64,000 nucleotides of DNA from assembly GCF_028389875.1 (NCBI RefSeq), contig NC_084677.1:11016017-11080016 (forward strand). The letters run 5' to 3'. Numbering within the stretch: the stretch's first letter is position 1; each line of letters begins with the position of its first letter. This DNA comes from Rhea pennata (taxonomy: Eukaryota > Chordata > Aves > Rheiformes > Rheidae). Below, piece by piece: positions 38,601 to 49,600 of the stretch. The position numbers and the translations under genes are program-made. The notes beneath the pieces were generated by a model that worked only from the letters and a program-made list of their open reading frames with translations, searched no databases and was not told where the DNA came from.

Positions 38601-41600
38601 AATTCAGAAGCCTGCGGCACTGTGTGAGTGCTGGGGAGCCACTCAACCCTGAAGTGATGGAAGAATGGAAAGAGCACACTGGGCTGGATATTCATGAAGG
38701 CTACGGACAGACAGAAACAGTATGTTCAGACACTTTACAGATAGAGCAATAAATTCCATTAGGGTTGCCAAGAAAATGTGATTAAAATGATTATACACAG
38801 TCATGGCTTCTAGGGGAAAAGTCAATCAGTAGTGGAAAAATATAGCTTTTATAAGTCATAGAATAATCATAACAGTTTCACCCCAAATCCAAGGGCTGCT
38901 TTTCATTACACTGGGTTTTTTATTGAGAACTAACACAAAAGAAGTATGTCCCTCATTGCTGAATGCGAAATTTTGCTTTAAAACCTATCTTTATAGCTCT
39001 TGTTAGCATTATCTGAAGCTCTGGGCATGATTCTTAGATCTGGGCATTCCTGGAAAGGTTCTAGGTAGGTACACTAAGAACTATTCTCAGGTGGCAAGTC
39101 TAGAATCATTCTACTCTCAACCTAGAACTGTTCTAGGTCAGTGAGGTGAGAAACATGTCTGCATCTGGGTCTAGAGCAGTTCTGGACTCGCTGGCCTATG
39201 ACAGATCTAGGTCAAGTCTAGAGCTATTCTAGGTCATGGAGTTCCCCGTGAAAGATCCAGACTGGGGAATTCCTGGAAATATTTTAGATTGAGGCATTCC
39301 TGGAAAGGTTCTTGTAGAGGGCAAGGAGAGATCAATGCAACTAGAACTGTTCTAGGTAGGTGGGGGTGCCTGTGAGTCTGGAACCATTCTAGTTCATAGC
39401 ATATATAACTGTTCTAGAATGGATCTAGAGCTGTTATAAGTCAGTAGGTGTGTGGCACTATTCCAGGTCGAGGTTCCTTGGGAAAGGTTCCAGATCAGGG
39501 AATTCCTGGAAACGTTCTAGGTCAGTGAGGCTCGAATTATTCTAGTTCCATGAGCTTAGATTCCTTCTCAGTCAGGGGCTCTTTAGGAAGATTCTAGATG
39601 AGATGATTCCTTGAAAGTTTCTGCAGTGGCAAAATTCCTGGGAAAGGTTCTAGGTCTGGAGATTCCTAGACAGGTTCTAGATTAGGAGATTCATGGAAAA
39701 GTTGTCAGTTATTTCTAGAAGTAATCTAGAAGATTATAATGAAGAATTAATTAATATTTCTCATAGAGATCATATTCTATCTTTATTAGCTGAGTATTTT
39801 AAACTTCAGCTATAGAGTGAATATACAAATCACAATTTAGTTCTTTTTGAAACCACTTGTTACAGGTGCTTGTCTGTGGAAACTTTAAGGGAATGAAAAT
39901 TAAACCTGGCTCTATGGGAAAGCCATCCCCAGGGTATGATGTCAAGGTATTGTACCTCGGGTGGCACTACCTCTGTCGCGCTCTCAATCTCTCCCTCTCC
40001 GTCATGCTGGCTGCATAACTATCAGAAGAGGTTTGAAAGCTCTAACACAGTTGTACCACGTACCATCATTTAACAGTGCATGAAAAAAAAAAAAATACAT
40101 GTATTACTGCTCTGAACTGAGTAGGTAAAATAGACAATTGGACTGCTCTGTTGCACCAGCCTCACCAGGATTACAACCTTCTGCTGACAATTAGCTATCA
40201 AACTCTTAGATAATGACTGGAATTAAATTGCTTAGTTAAGGAAGAGCAGGACTGAATGTGGTTTCATGGCGAGAACAGAACTACTGAGGCAGATTCTAGC
40301 GCTAGATCAATTTGTAATATTGGTAGGATTTTAGTATCTTTCTTTCTGTTCTTAAATTTTCCGACCATATTACTTATCTACTTCTCTGGGGTATTACTAA
40401 CTTAGTTTCGTGTTTGCATAGTGCTTGGAATTTCTCAGAGGAAATAATATGATGCAAAGTACACTGGATTACTAGTATTATTACAAAGTGGTTGTTAGGG
40501 TAAGCCCCCACGTCTCTAAATTGTTTTGCAATGAAGAAAAATAATTCAGTTAGGTATTTTAAATGAGCACCAAGATTCTATAACCTTAATTTAATGTGTT
40601 GTCATTTGGTTCCAAGATAATAAAATGGTATTTTGTTTGTTTTTAGATTATAGATGAAAATAATAATATTCTGCCTCCCGGAAAAGAAGGAGATATTGCC
40701 ATCAGAATAAAACCTACAAGACCATTTTGTCTTTTCACTTGCTATGCTGTAAGGACACTCCTGCAGTTAAATCATATGCCCTGTTTTCCATCATGAGGAA
40801 CCTGATACCTCCTTTCATTCACAAATACGCTGCTTCCTGGCTTGAAAAACCTATGGGACGGGGACAGGGGTTTTCATTCCTTCCTGCAGATTATGTTCTA
40901 CTTACATAGAGTCCATCCTACCTGGCAAGCTGAGATCCACATTCTTTTGATAGTTATTTCTTTTATATAAAAAGTGAAAGGCTTGAAGGACCCCTTAGTC
41001 ACATAATACTGCATAGCCTAATGGCTAGGAGAAGTAGGAGCCCTCTGTTCAAATCCCTTCCCTGAATTAGGGCAGACTTGGGCTCTGTGAAGTGTTTCAT
41101 GTACAGCAGATTTTTTTTCCTTTTTATGTAAGAATTTTAGTTTTAGCCTAACAGCTAGAAAAAACAAACACATAGTGCTTTTAGTTCTGACAGCTAGAAA
41201 CCTTATCAAATTTTATGAGTGATATCAGCCTATAGTCAGGTTTTTCAAGTAGTACTAAGCATGTGTACACTGCCTAAATAACCTCTTCGAGGAGTCTGCT
41301 ACATTTGCTATACAAAGACCGCTTATTCATTAGGCTGTGCTGATCCTAGACTTGTTATTGGAAAGAAAAATATCAGGAAAGGAGACATTATAAATACACA
41401 GGGAAAAAAAATTACGGGATAATCACCTAAAAGCAAATTCTCAGTACCCTTTGCTTGCATATTTCTTGCAGCCTTCAGTGGTTCCTAAAGCTGTAAGCCG
41501 TAATATGTTGTTATTAAAACTTAAAGTCACAACTAGTAAAACTTACTTATTCATGATTTTTCTAGCCTTGTAGCTTAGTAATGTTGAATTAATAATTCCC

Positions 41601-42916
41601 CATTATTAATATCCTATGTTACAACTCACTTGAATTTAATGCACATAACCATATGTGCCAGTCTAAGTTGACATTTTCAAATATTCAACTGTACTGTAAC
41701 TTAAACACTGAATAAGCCAGAATACAATTTTCGCTTATTTTCAGACAGTTTTATGTGTAAAATGCAATTTAATGTTTCCTAGGATGATCCAGAGAAAACT
41801 GAGGCAACAATACGTGGGAAGTTTTACATCACTGGAGACAGGGGGATTATGGATGAAGATGGATACTTCTGGTTTGTTGGAAGAGCTGATGATGTCATCA
41901 ATTCTGCTGGGTAATTTAATGCTGGTAAAAAAAGACATCATTAAACTTGAATAATATTGGTGACTCAGCCATGACATTTTGTTATCAAACAATTAACCCC
42001 CCTTTCCTCCATTTTAAAGATATCGTATTGGGCCATTTGAAGTAGAAAGTGCCCTAATAGAGCATCCTGCAGTGGTGGAAGCAGCAGTTGTCAGCAGTCC
42101 AGACCCCATCAGAGGAGAGGTAAACAAGTTAAACATGCTTATTGTCTCATATATTGCTTTGTGTGTGGTAGAGGTAATAAAGCCCAACTCCAAATGGATT
42201 TATCTAGCCATGGGTTGAATTTTTAAACTAAATTTAAATCAGTATTTGCACCATATAAGACACTGGAGACGCCATGCAGGAGCAAACCATCCAAGATGAT
42301 TGTCCCATAGGCAGTAAAACAAAACTATCATATGAAGCTTTTCCTGTCACTAAAATATTTACAGTCCTTGGTCTGTATTGAGCATGCATAAACTGTCTCC
42401 ACAGTCCAGACAAATACTGAGCACAGACTTTGAGAAAGCTATCCAGCCTATACATTAGTTATTCTACAGTTTGTCAGCAAATGGTTTGTTTAAAATTCAG
42501 ACCTTATTGTTGTGTTATTATTTCATTGACGTTTGAACCCCTGCTCCCTTATTTTTTTAAAAAAGGTAGTGAAAGCCTTTGTTGTTCTAACATCTGACTA
42601 TATTTCAAGTGATCTGGAAAAATTGATGAATGAACTACAGGACCACGTTAGGAAAGTTACTGCTCCGTACAAGTATCCTCGAAAGGTGAGTACTTATTAT
42701 TATACATCACGATAAGAGAGTTGGCATTAACTACTATATGACTCACAAATATATGCCACTGAGGTTAAGAAAAAGGTTAATTTAAGTAAATGATCTTATT
42801 TTTATTGCAATTTCCTCCCTTTCCAATAGATGGAGTTTGTTCAACACTTGCCAAAAACTATTAGTGGGAAGATCAGAAGAAACGAACTGCGCCAGAAGGA
42901 GTGGAGAAAAGTTTAG
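32650..42916 (+). CDS. ACSM3: Acyl-CoA synthetase medium-chain family member 3
   Basis: The protein has 587 codons. Exons are 32650-32871, 34304-34514, 35237-35444, 35682-35825, 36713-36869, 37796-37875, 38596-38719, 39866-39946, 40647-40748, 41783-41910, 42020-42119, 42566-42685 and 42830-42916. It activates medium-chain fatty acids to CoA esters in the mitochondrial matrix. The N-terminus ([20 protein letters not shown]) is basic and lacks acidic residues, as in a targeting presequence. Motifs are TSGTTGSPK (236-244), [15 protein letters not shown]...GRADD and the C-terminal lysine of SGKIRR (Lys573). Identity as ACSM3 rests mainly on its place between THUMPD1 and ERI2, as in mammals. Exons 2-13 match the upstream ACSM gene in length exactly; exon 1 is 21 nt longer. 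All donors are GT. Intron 7 holds a minisatellite. The ATG at 32650 gives the full presequence; Met16 is an alternative start. Confidence 0.96.
39020..39715 (+). repeat. Degenerate minisatellite, unit about 27 bp
   Basis: Roughly 700 bp of ACSM3 intron 7 consists of diverged copies of a unit close to ATTCCTGGAAAGGTTCTAG followed by GTC/ATT and GGAG. Clear adjacent copies with 27-28 bp spacing are at about 39,269-39,322 and 39,638-39,692. Elsewhere the units are broken up, with frequent TCTAG, GTTCTAG and CTAGAAC words. TTCCTGGAA, a perfect TTCN3GAA word, occurs at 39047, 39270, 39297 and 39503, and TTCCTTGAA at 39607. Confidence 0.8.
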
Positions 42917-43169
42917 AATTACTTGCTGCTTTTTTTTTTTTTTTAATATCTTTTACAAAGCAAGATATTGCTGATTTACACTGTAAAGTAAGAGATTATA
43001 TTAGGACTACCTTAGTTTAGGTTTTCACAAGTTCTTGTCTGAGTCACAGGCTTTGGCTTTCCCACATGCTACGCTAATATCCCGTAGCAAGAAAACAGGC
43101 AGACTGAAACAAATTAAATGGGAAATTAACAGATAAAAGCACCACAGTTGGTCCATGTTAAGTAAACTT

Positions 43170-43175
43170 AATAAA
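43170..43175 (+). terminator. AATAAA polyadenylation signal of ACSM3
   Basis: Canonical AATAAA about 250 bp after the ACSM3 stop codon. It is the first canonical signal downstream and faces the ERI2 signal on the other strand. Confidence 0.6.
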
Positions 43176-43194
43176 TCATTGTAGGCATATTCTC

Positions 43195-43200
43195 TTTATT
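43195..43200 (-). terminator. AATAAA polyadenylation signal on the - strand, probably ERI2
   Basis: TTTATT on the + strand reads AATAAA on the - strand, about 470 bp past the ERI2 stop codon. If used, the ERI2 transcript would overlap the end of the ACSM3 transcript. Confidence 0.5.
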
Positions 43201-43671
43201 GTTACCTAATTTAAGTAAAACAGGAAAAGAGCACTTGTTTCCAGAATCACTTTTCAGAAGTGGAACTACTAAAAAAAATACATTTTTAAAAGTTACAGCT
43301 CAATACAAGTATGTTTAGAAAAATGAATATAAGTAAAATCTGTATCATTACAGTGATGTTTAAAGACTGAACTAATAAAGAATTTAAAATACATGATAAA
43401 GTAGAAATGTAAGATATTTAACACTAGCTGTTCATACTTTAATTTTAGCACTTGCAGCTTGATCAGTTCTCTCACTTCGTTAATGAGACAGCTTATGATA
43501 CATGGATACTCCATATACTCGAGCAATTTCCTCTTTTATCTACTTGAACCAAGCATGTCATTTTGCCTCATTCTCAGAATAGATATCTAAGATCATTTGA
43601 CTGTCCTGATTATAGTAAGCAGAAACAAGTAACTGAGTAAGATTTGAACAACAAAAAAAACTCATCAATTT

Positions 43672-46600
43672 TCAAGTTCTCATAGAGGGTCTAAGACACA
43701 AATATTTCTTGTTGGAAGAATTTCCTAGAGTATTGGAAGAAGTTCCAAGAGAGGTCAAAGTATCTGCTTTCACAGTGAGAACATTAGAAGATTTCTCTTT
43801 CAGAAATGCATATTCCCACTTGAAGTATCCACAGCTTTTCTTACTACTTTCATGCTTACCAACAGGACAACAAAAAAATGCTTTGCCATGATTTGGACCA
43901 GTATTTGAGACATACAATCTTTTAGCTCTTCGACCACAATTACACAGAGGGGGGGTTGGTTTTTCGTTTTTTGCAGCTCTTACAGATTGATTCAAATTGA
44001 CTGTGGAGTTCAAAATGGCAGGAGACACTTTGGACAAGTTTGAACTTCTTAAAGGTAAGGAATGATTAAAAGACTCAGTCTTCTCTGTATATATAGCAAA
44101 AGACTGTTTTTTTGCAGGTGGATACATTTTTGGACTCGTTGGCTTTCTTTTAGGAGCCTCAGAAGGAGTGGAATGATTTCCAGTTAATGCTGAGTGAAAT
44201 GAAGTGGCATTTACCTTTGAAGATGGTAATTTGAAAGCAGAAAAATCTGAAGTCTGCCTTTGGACCATTCCTACATTATAGATCGTAGTATCAGAACTTT
44301 TGTAAACAATAGACTTCTGAGGTTTCACAGGTACAACAGTTTTCCCCAAACTTTGGAGATTTGAACTCAAAGCTGATACTCCAGAAATTGTAGTTGAGTC
44401 ATCTTTAAATTGAACATAATCCAAATTGTGTTCATACTGTGATTCTGGTATTAAAGCTACATCTTCCCAGTCAGTCAGCAGAGATAAACAATCAGAACTA
44501 GTACTAATATCCTCATCTGATACATTAACTGAGGAGATGGTAGTGGAGACGAGTACTAGTCCTGATCCATGTACTGGAGTGCTATATTTGGCAGGACTCA
44601 TCAGATGCCCATTGTTGACCCCTTTCTGAATACCTGTACAGCGAGATAGCTGTGGCTGTCCAAGACGTAGAGGAAAACTGTCAGCAGATGCTGTTAAAGA
44701 GCTTTGGGCTTGATCATGTAAGTCAGTCCTTGAGCTGCTGCTAGACACAACATGGATGTCTGCAGAGAAATTGACTGTACTTTTCTCCTGTTGTTCTTCC
44801 GTTTGTACCTTAGAATTTATCATAACTCTAGTAGTACTGCCATGGTTTTCCTCAGATGGAGAGCTTATGTTACGAGTTGTTTCTCTAGATGTTACAGGTC
44901 TGCTATTACTTCCCAGGGAAGTCTTGTCAGTGAAGTTTATACTTGGTGTTCTGGAAATCAGGTTCTCCTTTGGATGTGCCTAGGGAGTCCACAAACAAAT
45001 GGAGATTTAGGGAAATGAATACCCAGAAGTAGAAATCAATGTTCCAAATTAATAAGCCTGTTAGCTTATTGGTGTTCTGTTCAATTCATAGTTAGGATGC
45101 TGGATTGTTTATCTGAATAGCTCACCTTTCATTGGAAAGATGTGAAAAGGTTACTAACCTTATCCAAAGATTTAGTAACCTTCAGCACACACCCATCACA
45201 AATCATCCTCCAAGCAAGATGGGCAGTATTCCGAGAATCATCCAACCCTTCAAAGAATGGTTGTATTAATAGTCTTCCTTTTAAACTACTACTGGGGATA
45301 GTTATTATTAGGAGGAAAAGTGCATTCAGGTAAGACAAATAAATAAAAGGGATTCACAGAACTTTGACACATGATTTTCTACAGAACAGTTCAGAAAAGG
45401 ACAGTGGCAGTACAATTCCCTTTGCTGAACATCTAATGGTCATCTAACCAGAGTTTAATGTTGTTCATGATTGTAAGTGATAAAGCACAGATTTTAATAT
45501 CAGATTTATATTGTGATAATATTCTGACATTAATAAGTTGTCCAGAGCTATCCAGTACGATCAAGTTTCCTCGATTCTTCCTTGATTTCCTTATTCTTCC
45601 CCCACTGTTTATTTTGCACCCTAGTAATTTAAAGTTTGACTGTGTTTTGCAACATACATTTAAAGTACTAGGCCAGATTTCAGAAAAAAAAAAAAAAGCA
45701 TAAACTTAGAGATGATAAACTCTAATCTTTGAAGCATCTAGCCTTTCTTATTTTGATGTTTTTGTTGAACAGAGCATTATGTAACTTGAAACAGTTACGG
45801 TAGTTATTTAGCTTTATAAGATATCTGTATTAAAATAAGCATAATATTATACTTGCCAGAATGCTCCCGTCCTGCAAAAGTTATTCCCAAATCCTGCAAA
45901 GCACCTTTTAACCCTTTAGGCTTCCTATTATAGAATAGCTAAGAAAAAAATGCAGGTGATTAATACAAAGCATTTCAAAGCCTCTTCACAGTGAAGTAAA
46001 AAAGATTTCAGAGATACATCTCACAAGGTCATTGCGCAAGTCAGGTGTCTTTGTTTTACAGTTGGGGTAAGTTAAGCTTAAGAGTAGTAACTTGCCCTAT
46101 AACAAATCAGAATAGAACAAACCAAGAATCCCCTTCTCTCAGTCTTAAATTAATCCATTCTATTTTAGCCCTGTAACAATTCAGTTGAACTTTATGGCTT
46201 ACACAAAAACTGAACTGAATAGCCTTGAAGAATACATCTATAAATAATACCTCGGTAATATTTTACTATATTACAGCAAGTGCTGTAGACTGCAAGAGTA
46301 TAGGTATTAATACAATTGGCACAGATGCCTTTTAAATGAGAAGCAACATATTGCTACTCAGTCCAGGGATCTCATTGGATCACAAGGAGGGGAATATTCA
46401 CACTGTTTATTTTTAGAGACCTAATTCTGCTGCCTACATTAGAAGCTTAAGTGCTGGCATTGGTGAACAGGTAAACTCCTGGATCTTTTTGAAGTTTCCC
46501 CTAACTACACAGGGGAAACACAGGTGCTGTTAGCCCCTACATTAGCACTCTAAAGATCCAAATACCTCTCAAAACACGCATGTTGCAATGTTAAACAAGG

Positions 46601-48969
46601 ACTACATAATACACATTCATTTTTTCAATATACCTTCACATTAATGTAAAATATATATTCATTTTTTCAGTATTACTCATGCTATTCAGAATACACTTAT
46701 TAGTCAAAGCCCAGTTCACATGCTGGAGCCACTCTCTAAAAAGATAAGGATTACTATCTTCTACACAGCAAGATAGGGCAGTAATGAGAGCATGAAAAAA
46801 AGGGAAGTTAAAGCAGCAAGTAGAGCAAAAAATTTCAGAAAAGGAAAAGCAGCTGGAAAAAAATTCTCCTAGGATTATCACTTATTGCAGTGTCATTTAG
46901 CAACCATCATCAGTTACCAAGTTGTTTTCCTAGAATTAAGATTTGTATTAAAATTTACATAGTTCTAGGGCAGGGACTTTGACACTGAGTAATAGAAACA
47001 TATGTGGAAAGCAAACAAGTGGCTAACTAGTCAATAAACTCATTTTATATATATATATATATACAGCATTAGTTTCTAACTGGATACAATTAGCCTTGAG
47101 GTGACAATATGGGTAGAAGTAATCCACAGTACTGATTTTCTCACTCTGTATGTTGCTTTGAGATCAATCCAGGAATTTAAAATGTCAGGTTTTCGCAGCT
47201 GCTTCCTTTTACATTCATAGTGCAAACACACACCGAGGTCCCAGTCTGCACAAAAGAACACACACAAATAAACTTTTCATTTTTAGTCCTGGTGATTACC
47301 AAACAGGTATTTATTATATCTGAAGAAAGTAGAGGTTACTGAAAGCACTAGACAGTTCTGCAAGAAGTAATGTGACCATTTACAAAATAGTGCATGCAGA
47401 ATATGAGACATTTGTTTAATTGGGCAGGTAATCAGTAACATTACATCCATCAGTAAAGAACTGGCCTAAACTTGGCTTAAAATCTACATAAAGGGACAGA
47501 ACATAAACATACTAGTAGCATCCTGTACTGCTGGACAGGAAATACCAGGTAACAATATGAACTCTTTCCAGGTGAAAAGTACTAGGGCTGTTTCAATCAA
47601 GCATCAGGACAAGTGAGTGACCTTGTAATGGGTTAAGATCTTAAAGATATCATTAAATCATTTAAGCCCATAAGAATGTTGACAAAATACACTATATGTA
47701 AAGCAGAAAAATGAGGTAAGTATTGTAGACCATAGAGACAAAGATGTAGTGAACATATCAGAATTTAATATTTTTTCAAATTTTCAGTCTTATCCTAACA
47801 TGATATATCTTTAATACCTAGTAACAGGATTTTGGACAGACAGGTGTAAGAGAAATTGGAGAGCATCTCACTAGCACCACCAAACGTTCATTTTTTTGTG
47901 TCTGTGCATTGCTCCACAGTAAAAGCAAAGGAAAATTGTATTTACCTGTCCAAGTAACAAAGGTACACAGTTTTGCTTCTGACGTAGAATGATTTGGAAT
48001 ATCTGAATTGAATAGAATTTTCTTCTCCTTTTGTATCTTTTGAATCCATTTCAAAAACTGTGATAAGCAAATATTTAGAGGGATCCCTTCATCAACTTGA
48101 TTCTTTATAAAACAGAACGAGAAGTGTATATAAAGATGTTAGTACGCACTGAAATTAGTCTGAGGCTTACCTCTCAAAGAATGATGCGTTTACTGTACAG
48201 TCTCTAATAATGGATTTCCTGTACATAATCTAGGAAATATTTCCTCTAACCTAAGATCCTAAAAGACTCGAGTGAAATTAAAGGCCTCTTTAGAATGCTA
48301 CTGTAGGTCAGTTATACCTGTGTTATGCCAGTCAGTTCTGTACAAAATTCGGAGAGAATAGGGTGTTCCTGAGGCTGGACATAGGTGTGAAATTCCGATT
48401 CAATCTCTCCTGTCGCCGTGTTTAGCAGAACTGCTGGAAATTCAACTGCGACAAAAAAAAAGAGAAGCAAACAAACAAAGGAAAACCAGCCCCGCAGCCG
48501 GCGAGCTGCCAGAAGAGTTAACGCAGGTCGCAGAGCCGGTGAGTTTACGTTAATCAGGGGCAGAGACGTCACGAACTGAGGCACCGCGAGGAAGCCCCGG
48601 CCTCAGGGCGCCTCCTGGGGCTCCCGCCGCGCCCCCCGCGCGGCACTCACTGGTCTCGGGCCGGCGGCGCCCCGCGTCCCGCCAGCACGTCGCCTCCAGG
48701 TCGACGACGGTCACGTAGCCGAAGCGCTGCCCCGCGGCCGGGCCGGGCGCCGCCCGCGCCCCCGCGCTGCTCCGCGCCAGCCCCAGCTGCCTGCGGAGGG
48801 CGGCAGCGGCGTCGGGCCAGGCCGGGGCCCGCCGAGGCTCCCGCCAGCCCGGCCCCCCAGCGCCCGGCCCCCCAGCGCCCTCGCCCCGTCCCAGCCCCTC
48901 GGGGAGCCCTAGCGGGGAGATTGCCTTCCCGCGGCGCGGCCCGCACCTGGCCAAGCGCTTGGTGGCCAT
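43672..48969 (-). CDS. ERI2: ERI1 exoribonuclease family member 2 (DEDDh exonuclease with GRF zinc finger)
   Basis: Eight coding exons, 48947-48969, 48651-48790, 48318-48445, 47946-48102, 47145-47245, 45857-45938, 45159-45247 and 43672-44979, join to 675 codons (human about 691 as I recall). The N-terminal half is a DEDDh 3'-5' exonuclease. Exo I is VVDLEATCW (Asp38, Glu40), further acidic residues lie in DWDLG, and Exo III is GREHSGLDDSRNTA (His209, Asp214). Exon 8 encodes a long Ser/Thr-rich linker, then a GRF zinc finger at about residues 583-629 (PPLCNCGRR...FFCCP...CGYFKWE). The first 30 residues differ from the mammalian start and are Ala/Gly/Arg-rich, matching the CpG island. Intron 6 must use a GC donor (CTG/GCAAGT). 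Family members trim structured RNA ends; the specific ERI2 substrate is poorly known. It is paired head to head with REXO5. Confidence 0.96.
47047..47063. repeat. (TA)n simple repeat in ERI2 intron 5
   Basis: About eight TA dinucleotides downstream of ERI2 exon 5 on the - strand. Confidence 0.85.
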
Positions 48970-49600
48970 GGCGGCCTCCCTCAGCGGCGGCGGCAGCGGC
49001 CCGGGCGCGCGGCGGCCATTTCAAACCTGCCGCCGCCGCCGGCGGCCCCGCCCCCAATCCGCGCCCTCGGCGGATCGGCTGCTCCGGCCTGCGCGCGCGG
49101 CGCCGGGGGGGTGGGGGCTGGCTCGTGCTCGCTGCCATGCGGAAGGAGGCCGCGCGCGCGCGCGCCGCCGTCAGGCGCGAGTAGTCGCGGGCCGAGACGG
49201 CGCGTGGCCCCAGCAGTGCGGCGGCGGGGACCGGGACCGGGGGCAGCGTCACGGGACCAAGGGAGCAGCAGAGCCCCGAGCCGGCTGGGAGCGTCGCCCG
49301 ACGCCCAGGCTTGGTGCGGCCGAGCCCGGCGGCCTCAGAGCGGGCCCCGGGGCCGGGGCGGCGGGCGCGCCATGGCGAAGGGCGGCTGCGTGAACGGCCG
49401 CAAGAGGCCCCGCGGCGGCGGCGGGGACGTGGAGGAGCTGCAGGGCGCCCGGAAGAGGAGGAGGCTGGAGGGCGGCGGCGGCGGCGGCCCCAGTGGGCCC
49501 AGGCCAAAGGTGAAAGCGGCGTCAGAAGCTTATTCGGCTTCGTGCCTGCCGCGGGACCCGCTGGGCTCCCGGGCGTGCGTTACGCCTCCCTGGCGCTCCC
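48480..49600. promoter_or_regulatory. Bidirectional CpG-island promoter of ERI2 and REXO5
   Basis: Very GC- and CpG-rich sequence spans the two divergent start codons (ERI2 at 48969 on -, REXO5 at 49372 on +). A GC box CCCCGCCCCC (49046-49055) overlaps a CCAAT box (49054-49058) about 85 bp upstream of the ERI2 ATG. No TATA box is seen. Shared regulation of the two exonuclease genes is inferred from the 402-bp spacing. Confidence 0.85.

Larger units (their letters stand above)
42917..43671. other. Convergent interval between ACSM3 and ERI2 stop codons
   Basis: AT-rich 3' UTR sequence of both genes, with polyadenylation signals on both strands near 43,170-43,200 and another AATAAA on the + strand near 43,375. 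No other gene is visible. Confidence 0.6.

Noticed and set aside
43709-45018. Open frames on the + strand across ERI2 exon 8
   Set aside because: Antisense shadows of the long ERI2 last exon, which has clear protein similarity including the GRF zinc finger.
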